Shown: one piece after another, positions 1 through 8,651 of the stretch
How positions within the stretch are numbered: the stretch's first letter is position 1
Layout: every line of letters starts with the position of its first letter
Assembly: GCF_948329515.1 (NCBI RefSeq)
Contig: NZ_CAOJCN010000009.1
Span: 182,383-246,382 of the forward strand
Source of the DNA: Cohnella rhizoplanae
GTDB lineage: Bacteria; Bacillota; Bacilli; Paenibacillales; Paenibacillaceae
Direction: 5' to 3'
DNA: 64,000 nucleotides
Notes under the pieces: generated by a model
What the model was told of the DNA's origin: nothing
Database searches by the model: none
What the model saw: the letters and a program-made list of their open reading frames with translations, nothing else
Made by a program: the position numbers and the translations under genes

Positions 1-1383
1 GATGCTCATGCCTTCGGCGATCAGCTTGTTCATGATCGTGTAAATCTCGAATTTCGCGCCGACGTCGATGCCGCGGGTCGGCTCGTCGAGGATCAGCAGC
101 TTGGGACCGACGAACAGCCACTTGCCGAGCGATACCTTCTGCTGGTTGCCGCCGCTTAAGTTGCCGACGATCTGCTCGACGGAAGGCGCCTTCACGTTCA
201 TGGACTTTTTGTACTCGCTCGCGACCTTGACCTCTTCGTTCTGATTGATGACGCCGCCTCTGGCGATGCCGTGCAGATTCGCGGCGGTGACGTTGCTCTT
301 GATGTCCTGGAGCAGGAAGAGTCCGTCTCCCTTGCGGTCTTCCGTGACATAGGCGATACCCGCCTCGATCGCGTCGCTCGTATGCTTAAACGAACGGCGC
401 TTGCCCTCCACGAGCAGCTCGCCTTGCAGTTTATAAGACTTCGGATTGCCGAAGATGCTGAGTGCCAGCTCCGTCCGCCCCGAGCCCATCAAGCCGGCAA
501 TCCCGACGATTTCTCCTTTTTTAACGTGCACATTGGCATTCTTTACGACGTTTCTGCCCGTTGGCGCGTCGTAAGCGGTCCAGTCCCGGATCTCGAGAAT
601 CGTGTCGCCGATCTTCTTGTTCGCGCGCTTCGGATAGATATCCTCGATCTCGCGCCCGACCATGTTTTTGATGATGACGCCTTCCGAGATCTCGCCCTTG
701 GCTGCGTCGAGCGTGCAGATCGTGCGTCCGTCCCGGATGACGGTGGCCTTGTCGGCGATGGAGATGACTTCTTTGAGCTTGTGGGAAATCATAATGCAGG
801 TAATGCCCTGGTCCTTCAGTTCGCGAAGCAATTCGAGTAGGTTCTCGCTGTCGTTCTCGTTGAGCGCGGCCGTCGGTTCGTCCAGGATGAGCAGCTTGAC
901 GTCTTTCGTGAGCGCCTTGGCGATCTCGACGAGCTGCTGCTTGCCCACGCCCAGATCCTTGATCGGCGTCTCGGGATTGACGTTCAATTTCACCTTTTTG
1001 AGCATACGCTTGGCTTCTACGATTGTCCGATTCCAATCGACGACCGCGCCTCGCTTCACTTCATTGCCGGCAAAAATATTCTCGTAGACGGTGAGATCGG
1101 GGAATAGCGCGAGCTCCTGATAAATAATGGCAATGCCGGTCTTGACGCTGTCGCTGATCTTGGAAAACGCCTGCACCTGGCCGTCGAACACGATGTCGCC
1201 CGAATACGTGCCATGCGGATAAACGCCGCTCAGCACCTTCATCAGCGTGGACTTGCCCGCTCCGTTTTCTCCGATGAGGCAGTGGATCTCGCCCCGTTCA
1301 ACCTTGAAGCTGACGTCCGTGAGCGCCTTGACGCCCGGGAATTCCTTGGTGATGCTCTTCATCTCTAGAATATAGTCGCTCAT
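1..1383 (-). CDS. mmsA: Multiple-monosaccharide ABC transporter ATP-binding protein, C-terminus cut by window edge
   Basis: This is the cytoplasmic ATPase of a CUT2-type sugar importer (MmsA/GguA, XylG, RbsA family) with two fused nucleotide-binding domains. Domain 1 has the Walker A GENGAGKS at residues 38-45, the family-typical linker LGVGKQQ and Walker B LLILDEPTAAL. Domain 2 has the usual degenerate P-loop GLMGSGRTE, an intact LSGGNQQK signature and Walker B LLILDEPTRGID. I see 461 codons from an ATG at 1383; the family is about 500 residues, so only the last 40 or so are missing. It follows chvE by 98 bp on the same strand, so it should be the second gene of that operon, with the permease (mmsB) expected just outside the window. 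The family is certain; the ChvE partner is what favours MmsA over XylG. Confidence 0.93.
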   Translation of the reverse strand, partial: MSDYILEMKSITKEFPGVKALTDVSFKVERGEIHCLIGENGAGKSTLMKVLSGVYPHGTYSGDIVFDGQVQAFSKISDSVKTGIAIIYQELALFPDLTVYENIFAGNEVKRGAVVDWNRTIVEAKRMLKKVKLNVNPETPIKDLGVGKQQLVEIAKALTKDVKLLILDEPTAALNENDSENLLELLRELKDQGITCIMISHKLKEVISIADKATVIRDGRTICTLDAAKGEISEGVIIKNMVGREIEDIYPKRANKKIGDTILEIRDWTAYDAPTGRNVVKNANVHVKKGEIVGIAGLMGSGRTELALSIFGNPKSYKLQGELLVEGKRRSFKHTSDAIEAGIAYVTEDRKGDGLFLLQDIKSNVTAANLHGIARGGVINQNEEVKVASEYKKSMNVKAPSVEQIVGNLSGGNQQKVSLGKWLFVGPKLLILDEPTRGIDVGAKFEIYTIMNKLIAEGMSI

Positions 1384-1481
1384 TCTCTTCACTCCTTAGG
1401 CGCAGCGACATTCGATAACGGCGGAATCGCGATAGACGCATCTATCACGATCCCGCGCTTTAAGCTATAGGCCGGCCGGGA

Positions 1482-2588
1482 TTAGAGTCCCGTGAAGTCG
1501 CCCGCTTTGTAGTAGTCCGAATCGATGAGTTCTTTCTTGACGTTGTCCTTGTCGACGACGATGACGTCCGTCTGCTTCGCCTTCACGTCCACCTTGCCGT
1601 TGTTGTAGGAGCCGGTCGTCTCGGGCGTCTTGCCGTCGAGGATGTCGACCGCCATGCCCATCGCGTCCTTGACCAGCGTGCGGACGTCCTTGAACACCGT
1701 CATCGATTGCTTGCCGTCGATGATGTACTGAGCGGATGCCTTCTCCGCGTCCTGCCCGGTGACGACGTAGCTCGTGATCGCCTTGTCGGAGCCGAATACG
1801 TCGGCGATCGAGCGGGCCGTGCCGTCGTTCGGCGCGAGGATGGCGACGTCGCCCTTCATGTCCGCGGCCGCGGAGGTCAGATGCGTCTGCGCTTTGTTCT
1901 TGGCTTCGTTGGGATCCCAGTTGGTGGTGACTTGGCCGATGATCTTGCTCATCTGCTCGCGGGACAGCTCCTTCGTGTCCTTGAGCGCGATCGCTTCGCT
2001 GGAGTTGGCGATTTTAAACGTGCCGTCCGCGATCTTCGGCTGGAGCGTTTGCCATGCGCCCTGGAAGAACAGGAACGCGTTGTTGTCCGTGGCGGCGCCG
2101 GCGTACAGGTACAGCGGCTCGCCGCTTCCCTTGGCGTGGTCGATCAGGTACTGCGCCTGCGCGGCGCCGACCGCTACGCTGTCGAACGTGACGTAGTAGT
2201 CGACCGCGTCGGTGTTCGTGATCAGGCGGTCATAGGAGATGACCTTGATGCCTTCTTTCTTGGCGGCTTCGATGGCCGCTGCCGCCGCATCGCCGTCTTG
2301 CGGACAGATGATGAGGACCTGGATGCCTTTGTTGATCAGCGTCTCGACGTTTTCCTTTTCCTTGGCGGAGGAGCCTTGGCTGAACAGAATTTCCGTCGTA
2401 TATTTGCTGTCGGACAGCGCTTCCTTGAACCGCTGCTCGTCCTGCACCCATCTCGTCTCATCCTTCGTCGGGAGCACGATGCCCACGCTCACCTTGCTGC
2501 CCGCTCCGTCCTTGCCGCAAGCCGCGGCGACCGCCGCGAACATCATGACGACCAGGAGCAGCGCGATCGTTTTGAATCCTTTTTTCAT
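1482..2588 (-). CDS. chvE: ChvE-type multiple-sugar-binding lipoprotein of an ABC importer
   Basis: This is the solute receptor that delivers aldoses to the MmsA/MmsB importer. The N-terminus (MKKGFKTIALLL...) is a signal peptide ending in the lipobox AAAC, so the mature protein is a membrane-tethered lipoprotein. The body is a type I periplasmic-binding fold close to ChvE: VGIVLPTKDETRW near the start, ISYDRLI, YYVTFDS, ATDNNA in the hinge and ligand regions, and a C-terminal SDYYKAGD. I chose the ATG at 2588 because it has AAGGGGATATAACAAG just upstream and begins exactly at the signal peptide. An in-frame start 63 bp further up would add an un-signal-like leader. It lies upstream of mmsA and downstream of a candidate promoter with a cre-like site. 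ChvE assignment is by family resemblance; the exact sugar is unknown. Confidence 0.92.
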   Translation of the reverse strand: MKKGFKTIALLLVVMMFAAVAAACGKDGAGSKVSVGIVLPTKDETRWVQDEQRFKEALSDSKYTTEILFSQGSSAKEKENVETLINKGIQVLIICPQDGDAAAAAIEAAKKEGIKVISYDRLITNTDAVDYYVTFDSVAVGAAQAQYLIDHAKGSGEPLYLYAGAATDNNAFLFFQGAWQTLQPKIADGTFKIANSSEAIALKDTKELSREQMSKIIGQVTTNWDPNEAKNKAQTHLTSAAADMKGDVAILAPNDGTARSIADVFGSDKAITSYVVTGQDAEKASAQYIIDGKQSMTVFKDVRTLVKDAMGMAVDILDGKTPETTGSYNNGKVDVKAKQTDVIVVDKDNVKKELIDSDYYKAGDFTGL

Positions 2589-2634
2589 CTTGTTATATCC
2601 CCTTTCGAGCTCGTCGGTTTTTCTGGCAAGACCA

Positions 2635-2671
2635 ACTATAGCACCGGACAAGCGACGTGAAAGCGCTTATC
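2635..2671 (-). promoter_or_regulatory. Candidate chvE promoter overlapped by a cre-like CcpA site
   Basis: On the minus strand TATAGT (2635-2640) can serve as -10, with TTTCAC-like bases about 17 nt upstream. The -35 area coincides with TGAAAGCGCTTATC (plus strand 2658-2671), which fits the catabolite-responsive element consensus TGWAARCGYTWNCW at 12 of 14 positions. One half of its palindrome is perfect. A CcpA site over the -35 would repress sugar uptake when preferred carbon is present. The match is seen in sequence; function is inferred. Confidence 0.45.
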
Positions 2672-2713
2672 GCTAGCACTCTTTTACGACCGCCTGCAAA
2701 TTTTTATCCTGGG

Positions 2714-2747
2714 GGAAAACGAAAAACCGCACGTTGCTCGTGCGGTT
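2714..2747 (-). terminator. Terminator-like hairpin upstream of chvE
   Basis: A perfect 9-bp stem (AACCGCACG / CGTGCGGTT, loop of 5) at 2725-2747 is followed on the minus strand by TTTTTCGTTTTC. This is a canonical intrinsic-terminator shape. It sits 620 bp beyond the terminator of xylF and just upstream of the chvE promoter. It could insulate chvE from read-through or end an unrecognised small transcript coming through the 72-bp array. Confidence 0.5.
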
Positions 2748-2952
2748 GGGTGCGGCGCGGGGCGAAAGAGAAACTTAGCGGGATATGGTCGGCGGAGGTA
2801 CGGCGAGGCGATGTGCGCGACCGCACAAGTATGGTGCGATTCGCGGGTGGCGCGGGATGCGTGAGGCGAAATGAAGCCTGTGCGGCACCGGCAGGCGCGG
2901 GGGCGGGCGAGAACCGCACGTTTTATGTGTCCCCGACCAAGACTCACCCAGA

Positions 2953-3336
2953 GAATAGCGCAAATCTGTGCTATTCGGTCGCCGCCTCATCGCGTAACCG
3001 CCGCAGCCGCCAACTTCCACTCCGAGAATAGCGCAATTTTGCGCTATTCTGTCGTCGTCGGCACCATGCGTTCGCCCGAAGCCAACTTCACCCCTGAGAA
3101 TAGCGCAATCTTGCGCTATTCTGTCGTCGTCAGCACCATGCGTCCTCCCGAAGCCAACTTCAACCCAGAGAATAGCGCAATTTTGCGCTATTCTGTTATC
3201 GTCGGCACCTTGCGTCTGCCCGAAGCCAACTTCATCCCAGAGAATAGCGCAATTTTGCGCTATCTTCCGACCTCCAGTCCCGCGCCAGCAGCAGCCTCAG
3301 ACTTCCCCACCGCGCATAGCCCCATTTCGGGCTATC
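2953..3336. repeat. Six-unit tandem array, 72-bp period, palindromic core
   Basis: The palindrome GAATAGCGCAA-TT-TTGCGCTATTC, or close variants, begins at 2953, 3026, 3098, 3170, 3242 and, diverged, at 3314. The period is 72-73 bp. Between the palindromes there is a conserved spacer containing GTCGTCGTCGGCACCATGCG and GAAGCCAACTTCA. The first and last copies are the most diverged, as expected for an array that expands from the middle. A reading frame runs through because 72 is a multiple of three, giving 24-residue peptide repeats. It has no convincing start or ribosome binding site, so I treat the array as non-coding. It fills most of the chvE-xylF gap (2589-3423). Confidence 0.9.
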
Positions 3337-3368
3337 TTCTCAACCATTCAACCAAGACGCATGCGCAG

Positions 3369-3399
3369 AAAGGCGCCAGGGCATCGCCCCGGCGCCTTT
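3369..3399 (-). terminator. Probable terminator after xylF
   Basis: The stem AAAGGCGCC / GGCGCCTTT encloses a second stem GGGC/GCCC. It lies 25 bp past the xylF stop on the minus strand. The T-tract is short (TTT), so termination may be incomplete. Confidence 0.6.
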
Positions 3400-3423
3400 C
3401 TGCGCGCAATCTCTCCAAGACCG

Positions 3424-4551
3424 CTAGCGGTCCGCCTGCTTCGCGTTCTTGTACACATCCTCCCGCGAGTGGAAGCCCTCGGCGATGATCGTCTCGTCGA
3501 TGTTGGACTTGTCGACGGCGATCGGCGAGAGCAGCACGGACGGCACCTCGATCTTGCCGTTGTTGACCTTGCGGTCCGCGCCGGGGTCCTCCCCGCGCGC
3601 GAGCTTAAATGCGAGCTCCGCCGCCTTCTCGGCGAGCAATTGGATCGGCTTGTAGACGGTCATCGTCTGCGTTCCTTCGACGATCCGCTGCGCGGCGGCC
3701 AAGTCCGCGTCCTGGCCGGCCACGGGGATACGCCCCGCCAGCCCCTTCTCCGCCAGCGCCTGGACGACGCCGCCCGCCGTCGCGTCGTTGGCCGCGATGA
3801 CCGCGTCGACGCGGCCGCCGTTGGCCTCGAGCGCCGCCCGCATGTTGGCCAGCGCGCTCGCCGGCAGCCAGTCCTTGCTCCACTGGTCGTAGACGACCCG
3901 GATCCGGCCGCTGTCGATTAGGGGCTGGATCACATTGAACACGCCCTGCTTGAACATATGCGCGTTGTTGTCCGTATCGGCCCCGCCGATATACACGAAC
4001 TTGCCGCGCGGTACCTGCTTCAGGATCGCCTCGGCCTGAAGCTCGCCGACCTTCTCGTTGTCAAACGATACGTACAGGTCGATATCCGCGTTGTTGACCA
4101 GCCGGTCGTAGGCGAGCACCTTGATGCCCGACGAGTGCGCGCGCTTGACGATGGCCGCCGTGGCCGCCGCGTTGTGCGGCACGATGACGAGGATGTCCAC
4201 CCCCTCGCCGATCATCGTCTCCGCCTGCGAGATCTGCTTGGCGTCGTCCCCGTTCGCCGCCGCGATGACGACCTCGGCGCCGAGCGCCTCCGCCGCGGCC
4301 TTGAACAAGTCGCGGTCGCGAAGCCAGCGCTCCTCGAGCAGCGTGTCCATCGCGAAGCCGATCTTGATCGGTCCGCTCCGGTCCGGGGACGCGCCCGCAC
4401 CGCCGCCCGCTCCCTGCGAGGCGGATGACGCCGGTCCGTTCCCTGCCTCGCCGCCCCCGCTGCATCCCGCCAGCAGGCACGACAGCGACAGCACGATCGC
4501 CGACAGTATCGCCAGCGCCGCATGCTTCGCCATTCCCCTTTTGACCGCCAT
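3424..4551 (-). CDS. xylF: D-xylose-binding lipoprotein XylF
   Basis: This is an extracytoplasmic binding protein for D-xylose or a related aldopentose. The 375-residue product has a signal peptide with lipobox LAGC. Its body resembles XylF closely, with MDTLLEERWLRDRDLF, GVDILVIVPHN, IKVLAYDRLVNNADID, SFDNEKVGELQA, ANDATAGG and GQDADL in family order. The start is fixed by AAAGGGG nine bases before the ATG at 4551. That ribosome binding site lies inside the last codons of the response regulator, whose stop is only 2 bp upstream, so the two genes are translationally coupled. No xylG/xylH pair accompanies it. It may use the ATPase and permease of the adjacent ChvE system, or serve mainly in sensing. 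Confidence 0.9.
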   Translation of the reverse strand: MAVKRGMAKHAALAILSAIVLSLSCLLAGCSGGGEAGNGPASSASQGAGGGAGASPDRSGPIKIGFAMDTLLEERWLRDRDLFKAAAEALGAEVVIAAANGDDAKQISQAETMIGEGVDILVIVPHNAAATAAIVKRAHSSGIKVLAYDRLVNNADIDLYVSFDNEKVGELQAEAILKQVPRGKFVYIGGADTDNNAHMFKQGVFNVIQPLIDSGRIRVVYDQWSKDWLPASALANMRAALEANGGRVDAVIAANDATAGGVVQALAEKGLAGRIPVAGQDADLAAAQRIVEGTQTMTVYKPIQLLAEKAAELAFKLARGEDPGADRKVNNGKIEVPSVLLSPIAVDKSNIDETIIAEGFHSREDVYKNAKQADR

Positions 4552-4553
4552 CT

Positions 4554-6104
4554 TCAAGATCCCCTTTTGCCAAGCAGCGTCTTGCGGTATTCGGTCGGCG
4601 ACACGTCGCACATCTTTTTGAACACCTTGCTGAAGTAATTCGGATCGTGGTACCCGACCTCGAACGTGATCTCCTTCAGGCTGCGCTCCGGATCGCCCAT
4701 GAGCTTCTTCGCCTTCTCGATGCGACATTCGGTGAGGTAGTCGATGTAGTTCACGCCGAGCTGTTCCTTAAAGAGCTTGCTGATGTAAAAAGGACTGAGC
4801 CCCACCCGCTTGCCGATGGCCTCCAGGGAGATATCCTCGTGAGAGTGCTCGTAGATGTATTGCTTGATCTGCTGGATCGCATCCGGCTTGATCCGCTCCT
4901 GGTGCGCCTCGAAGGCCTGCCGCATCCGGCCGAGGAGCAGCGCGGACTCGGCGCGCAGCTGCCGGTAATCCCGCGCTTGATAAGCGAAGAGCGGCGTCTC
5001 GGTCTCCACGCCCATCTCGAGCAACACGCGGGAGGCCAGCCAGAGCAGCTCCAGGGCACGCTGCTGTCCGAGCAGCAGATCCGTCCCCTCGCTCTCGCAC
5101 CGTCCCAGCATCTCCTGGACGTCCGTCTCGATCTGCGCCCACTGCCCCAGCCGGACGCGATCGAAAAACTGCCGCTCCCATTGCTTGGCGGACAGTCCCT
5201 CGCGCGCCATGCCGAGCGCGGGCGTATCCGCGTAGAAGCGGTACTTGACCGGCACCGTCGGGTCAGAGGAAGCGATGAGCGCTTCCTGATAGGATTGCCG
5301 GATCTGGTCCAGAGATGCGCACACGCCGCCGATGCCGACGAACCAGCCGCCGACGCCGTGCGGCCCCGCGTCCGCCACCGACAGGAGATCGCGCGCGACG
5401 GCGAGCGCCTGCGAGCGGTAGGAGCGCGCCGGGTCCCTGAACGCGATGACCGGGATATGCCGTCCGTACATCGCGCCGACCCAGCCGCCGCCCGCCTGCC
5501 TCGCTTTTTCCCGGATCGCGGCGTACAAGCTCTCCGCGCCCTGCGGCAGCAGCACCGTCATCGCGAACGGCTCGCTCCCAGCGCTCGCGCCGAGCCATCC
5601 GAGCAGCTCGTCCAGATGCACCTCGTGCACGTGATCGAACAGCAGCTGCGTCACGATGTCGGCCTCGATGACCGGCAGCACCTTCCGCAGCGCGTCCTCC
5701 TGCCGTTTGCTCGCCTCGGCCGACCTCCGCGCCTCCTCGATCTGCTCCAGCACCTTGCCCACCGTCGCCACGATCTCGCTTGCTTTGCTCGGCTTGAGCA
5801 GGTAATCCTTGACGCCCAGCTTGATCGCCTGGCGCGCGTAGTCGAACGTATCGTAAGCCGTGACCATCACGAACTTGGCGTCGGGCAGCAGCTCGGCGAT
5901 CCGCTCGATCGCCTCGATGCCGTTCATGCCGGGCATCTTGATGTCCATCAGGATAAGATCGGGTCGCAGCTCCGCGGCCATCTCCACGGCGACTTTCCCG
6001 TTTTTCGCCTGCGCGATGTCGAGCTCAGGATACCCTTTTTGCAGGATCGCCTGCAGGCCCTCCCGCTCGATCTGCTCGTCGTCCACGATCAAGAGCCTAG
6101 TCAT
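4554..6104 (-). CDS. YesN-type AraC-family response regulator
   Basis: This is a cytoplasmic transcription factor of a two-component system. Residues 1-120 form a receiver domain with the acidic pair D8/D9, phospho-acceptor D54 (LILMDIKMPG), T82 and K104. A long middle region follows. The C-terminus has the two AraC helix-turn-helix motifs (ISLEAIGKRVGLSPFYISKLF and ITFEVGYHDPNYFSKVFKK), ending about residue 510 of 516. The gene overlaps the histidine kinase gene by 8 bp and is followed after 2 bp by xylF. The known clostridial XylFII-LytS-YesN system activates xylose transport genes, so this protein probably activates the xylF and/or chvE promoters. The target promoters are inferred. Confidence 0.93.
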   Translation of the reverse strand: MTRLLIVDDEQIEREGLQAILQKGYPELDIAQAKNGKVAVEMAAELRPDLILMDIKMPGMNGIEAIERIAELLPDAKFVMVTAYDTFDYARQAIKLGVKDYLLKPSKASEIVATVGKVLEQIEEARRSAEASKRQEDALRKVLPVIEADIVTQLLFDHVHEVHLDELLGWLGASAGSEPFAMTVLLPQGAESLYAAIREKARQAGGGWVGAMYGRHIPVIAFRDPARSYRSQALAVARDLLSVADAGPHGVGGWFVGIGGVCASLDQIRQSYQEALIASSDPTVPVKYRFYADTPALGMAREGLSAKQWERQFFDRVRLGQWAQIETDVQEMLGRCESEGTDLLLGQQRALELLWLASRVLLEMGVETETPLFAYQARDYRQLRAESALLLGRMRQAFEAHQERIKPDAIQQIKQYIYEHSHEDISLEAIGKRVGLSPFYISKLFKEQLGVNYIDYLTECRIEKAKKLMGDPERSLKEITFEVGYHDPNYFSKVFKKMCDVSPTEYRKTLLGKRGS

Positions 6105-7542
6105 CGCTATCGAATCTCCTTGTTTTCGGTATTAGAAGGACGACCGTCGTGCCCTCGGGACCGCTCGCGATCTCCATGACGTCGTCCACGCCGTAGAAAA
6201 GGCGGAGCCGCGTGACGACGTTGCTGAAGCCGATGCCCGTCGAATGCCCCTCGGTCTCCACCGGATGCGCCTCGAGGATCTGCCTGACCTTGAGCTCGGT
6301 CATGCCCGGCCCGTCGTCCGAGATCTCGATCCTCACGCGCTGCTCCCCATCAATGATGCGGAAACGGATCGTACCGCCCTCCTCGCTCGGCTCGACCGCA
6401 TGGATGACCGCGTTTTCCACGATCGGCTGCAGCGTGAGGCCCGGAATCTGGACGTGCAGGCAGGTCTCGTCGATATCCGCCTCGAACCGCAGCCGGTCGG
6501 TGAACCGCGCCTTCTGGATCTCCATGTACTGGCGCAGCACCTTGACTTCCTCGTACAGCGTGACGGAGCGGTCGAGCCGCTTGAGGTTGTAGCGCAGCAG
6601 GCCGGCCACGCTCGCGAGCAGGTCGCTCGTCTCCTCGGAGCCCTCGAGATAAGCCTTCTTGGACAGCGTGTCGAGCGTGTTGAACAGGAAGTGCGGATTG
6701 ATCTGGCTCTGCAGGCTGCGCAGCTGGCTCTCCTGCAGCAGCAGCTTGTTCTGCTGAAGCTCGCGCTCGAGCTGCGCCTTCTGCTGGATCTCGGAGATCA
6801 GGTTGTTGATGTTGATGCGCATGCGCTCGAACATCTTGGCCAGGAAGGAGATCTCGTCGTTGGACTTGACCTCCACCTTCAGGTCGAACCGCCCCCGCGA
6901 CAGCTCCTTTGCCGCCTGCGTTAGCTTCTGGATCGGCCGCGTGATGCTCAGGGAAAAGCCGTAGGTGAACAGCAGCATGAGCAGCGTGATCGTGAGAAGA
7001 AGCCAGACGCCCAGCTTCTTGAGCTCCGCGGATTGCTCGATGATGCCGCGATAGAACCGGTCGTACGTCTTGAGCTCCGTATCGATGAGCGTGAGCGTCA
7101 TCTCGGAGATGTATTTGGAGACGCGCGTCGCCTCGGAGAACGCCTTTTCCGAATCCTCGGACTCCTTTTCCGTCTGAAACAGCAGCGAGCGGTCCGTCGT
7201 CTCGAGGAGGCTGTCGATCAGGTTCATGTAGTTGGCGATCGCGAAGTCGTTGTCCGCGTTCCGGAGAGTCATCACGTCCATCCGCGCCTTGCGCAGCTGC
7301 TCCTTGCTCCGGTCGAGCAGCCCGAGGTTGGCCGCCGTCGGCTTGAGCCGGTAGTTGTTGAGCGCGGTGATCGTCTGCTGGCTCGCATTCGTCACCTCGT
7401 TCATGCGCAAGTATCGCTGTAAAATGTCGTTGTACTGATCCTGCGTCTTCTGGTTGTAATAGGTCAGCGTCGTCCAGATCGCGACCATGATGAACAAGAC
7501 GATGGCGGCGAGCGTCCAGATCTTGCGCTGGATGCTGGTCAT
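6097..7542 (-). CDS. LytS/YesM-type sensor histidine kinase
   Basis: This membrane kinase is the partner of the YesN-type regulator. It has a first transmembrane segment at residues 9-27, an extracytoplasmic domain of about 150 residues rich in helices, a second segment at 178-200 and a HAMP-like region at 201-252. The His_kinase domain carries phospho-acceptor H284 (NPHFLFN). The ATPase domain has the N-box (PIVENAV, from residue 373) and DDGPGM (409-414). The ATG at 7542 overlaps the stop of the upstream co-sensor gene as ATGA and has AGGAGG just before it. A longer in-frame start at 7623 lacks such a site and would lie inside the previous gene. The small outer domain fits signal reception through a separate binding protein. 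Confidence 0.93.
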   Translation of the reverse strand: MTSIQRKIWTLAAIVLFIMVAIWTTLTYYNQKTQDQYNDILQRYLRMNEVTNASQQTITALNNYRLKPTAANLGLLDRSKEQLRKARMDVMTLRNADNDFAIANYMNLIDSLLETTDRSLLFQTEKESEDSEKAFSEATRVSKYISEMTLTLIDTELKTYDRFYRGIIEQSAELKKLGVWLLLTITLLMLLFTYGFSLSITRPIQKLTQAAKELSRGRFDLKVEVKSNDEISFLAKMFERMRININNLISEIQQKAQLERELQQNKLLLQESQLRSLQSQINPHFLFNTLDTLSKKAYLEGSEETSDLLASVAGLLRYNLKRLDRSVTLYEEVKVLRQYMEIQKARFTDRLRFEADIDETCLHVQIPGLTLQPIVENAVIHAVEPSEEGGTIRFRIIDGEQRVRIEISDDGPGMTELKVRQILEAHPVETEGHSTGIGFSNVVTRLRLFYGVDDVMEIASGPEGTTVVLLIPKTRRFDSDD

Positions 7543-8516
7543 GGCGCCTCCTTCAGCTTGAGCATCTTGATCTCGGTCGGATAACCGTCCGTATTGAGCG
7601 GCATGACCTCTCCGCTCAGCCATTTGACCATGAGGTTCACGCCGGCCCTCCCCATCTTGTCGGGCGACTGCTCGAGCACGCCGTCGAGCTTGCCCTGCTC
7701 GAGGAGCGGCAGGCTGTCCGGGCTGTCGTCGAACGAATAGATATCATAAGGCTCGACCTGCGAGCGCCTGCCGATCTCATGAATCATCGCGGCCGCGATG
7801 TTGGCGTTCACTGCGACAAAAGCATCGACGTCCGGCAGGCGGTTCATCATATCCTGCGTCGTGGCGATGACCTGCTCGCGCGTATCCGCGGTCTCGGCAT
7901 ACGCGGTCTTAACGCCGGGATATGCCTTCAAGATGTCATAGATGCCTTTAAGCCGCTGCTGCTGATAATATTCCTCGCGGCTATCGCCTAGAAGGATCAC
8001 CGTGCCGGATTTGCCCATGTCGGCGATGAGCTGCTTGGCGATCAGCCCGCCCGCGGCGTATTGATCGGAGCCGACGTAGGTGCGCCTAAGGCTGTCGACC
8101 ATCGGCACGTCGCTCCCGACCGTAATGACGGGGATGCCGTAGAAGGCCGCCTTCACCTTCGTCAGGTTTTTGAACGCATCCGAATCCAGTCCCTGCACGA
8201 TGATGCCGTCCACCTTGGCGTCGATGGCAATCTCGAGCTTCTTGAGAAAGTCTTCCTGGTCCTTCCCGTAGCTGCCCCACACCTCGATCGCCGCGCCGCT
8301 CGCAAGCGCTTCCGCTTTGGCGCCGGCTGCGACCTTGTCCCAGAACGGGGTCTCCAGTTCCTGCGTGATGAGGACGAGACGATACCGGGCCTGCTGCTCG
8401 ACCGGCGTCCGCGGCAGCTGCCGCTCGGAGCGGAATACGCGGTCCGCGGACTGGGCCGTAAAGTACAATAAGACGGCGCACAGCGCGCCGATCAGGATCA
8501 ATAACGATTTGCGCAA
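7539..8516 (-). CDS. Membrane-anchored sugar-binding co-sensor (XylFII-like)
   Basis: The protein has 325 residues. An N-terminal hydrophobic helix (residues 4-20, SLLILIGALCAVLLYF) lacks a lipobox cysteine and probably stays as a membrane anchor. It is followed by an RbsB/LacI-type periplasmic-binding domain (YRLVLITQELETPFWDKVAAG, VDGIIVQGLDSD, GIPVITVGSDVP). The gene is first in the operon with the kinase and regulator, and its stop overlaps the kinase start. This order matches the clostridial XylFII-LytS-YesN three-component system, where a tethered binding protein presents the sugar to the kinase. The TTG start is supported by GGAG eight bases upstream. The ligand is not proven; xylose is favoured by the linked xylF. 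Confidence 0.87.
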   Translation of the reverse strand: MRKSLLILIGALCAVLLYFTAQSADRVFRSERQLPRTPVEQQARYRLVLITQELETPFWDKVAAGAKAEALASGAAIEVWGSYGKDQEDFLKKLEIAIDAKVDGIIVQGLDSDAFKNLTKVKAAFYGIPVITVGSDVPMVDSLRRTYVGSDQYAAGGLIAKQLIADMGKSGTVILLGDSREEYYQQQRLKGIYDILKAYPGVKTAYAETADTREQVIATTQDMMNRLPDVDAFVAVNANIAAAMIHEIGRRSQVEPYDIYSFDDSPDSLPLLEQGKLDGVLEQSPDKMGRAGVNLMVKWLSGEVMPLNTDGYPTEIKMLKLKEAP

Positions 8517-8596
8517 GCGAATGACTCCGTTTCCAATGGACTAGCTACATCATAGCAGAGGCGAACGGAAGATCAAGCGGCAACGCGCGGCGGACG

Positions 8597-8638
8597 CAAA
8601 AAAGCCCGGCCGTCTATGGTCGATAGACGAGGCCGGGC
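8597..8638 (-). terminator. Intrinsic terminator after the TelA gene
   Basis: The long stem GCCCGGCC / GGCCGGGC continues inward as GTCTAT / ATAGAC. On the minus strand it is followed by TTTTTTGCG. It lies 13 bp past the stop of the TelA-family gene and separates that operon from the xylose-sensing operon. Confidence 0.85.
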
Positions 8639-8651
8639 GCTTGGTATTCGA

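Noticed and set aside
2871..3488. A reading frame with 24-residue repeats (ENSAILRYS...) through the 72-bp array
   Set aside because: The frame stays open only because the period is divisible by three. No ribosome binding site, no signal, and palindrome conservation is better explained at DNA level.
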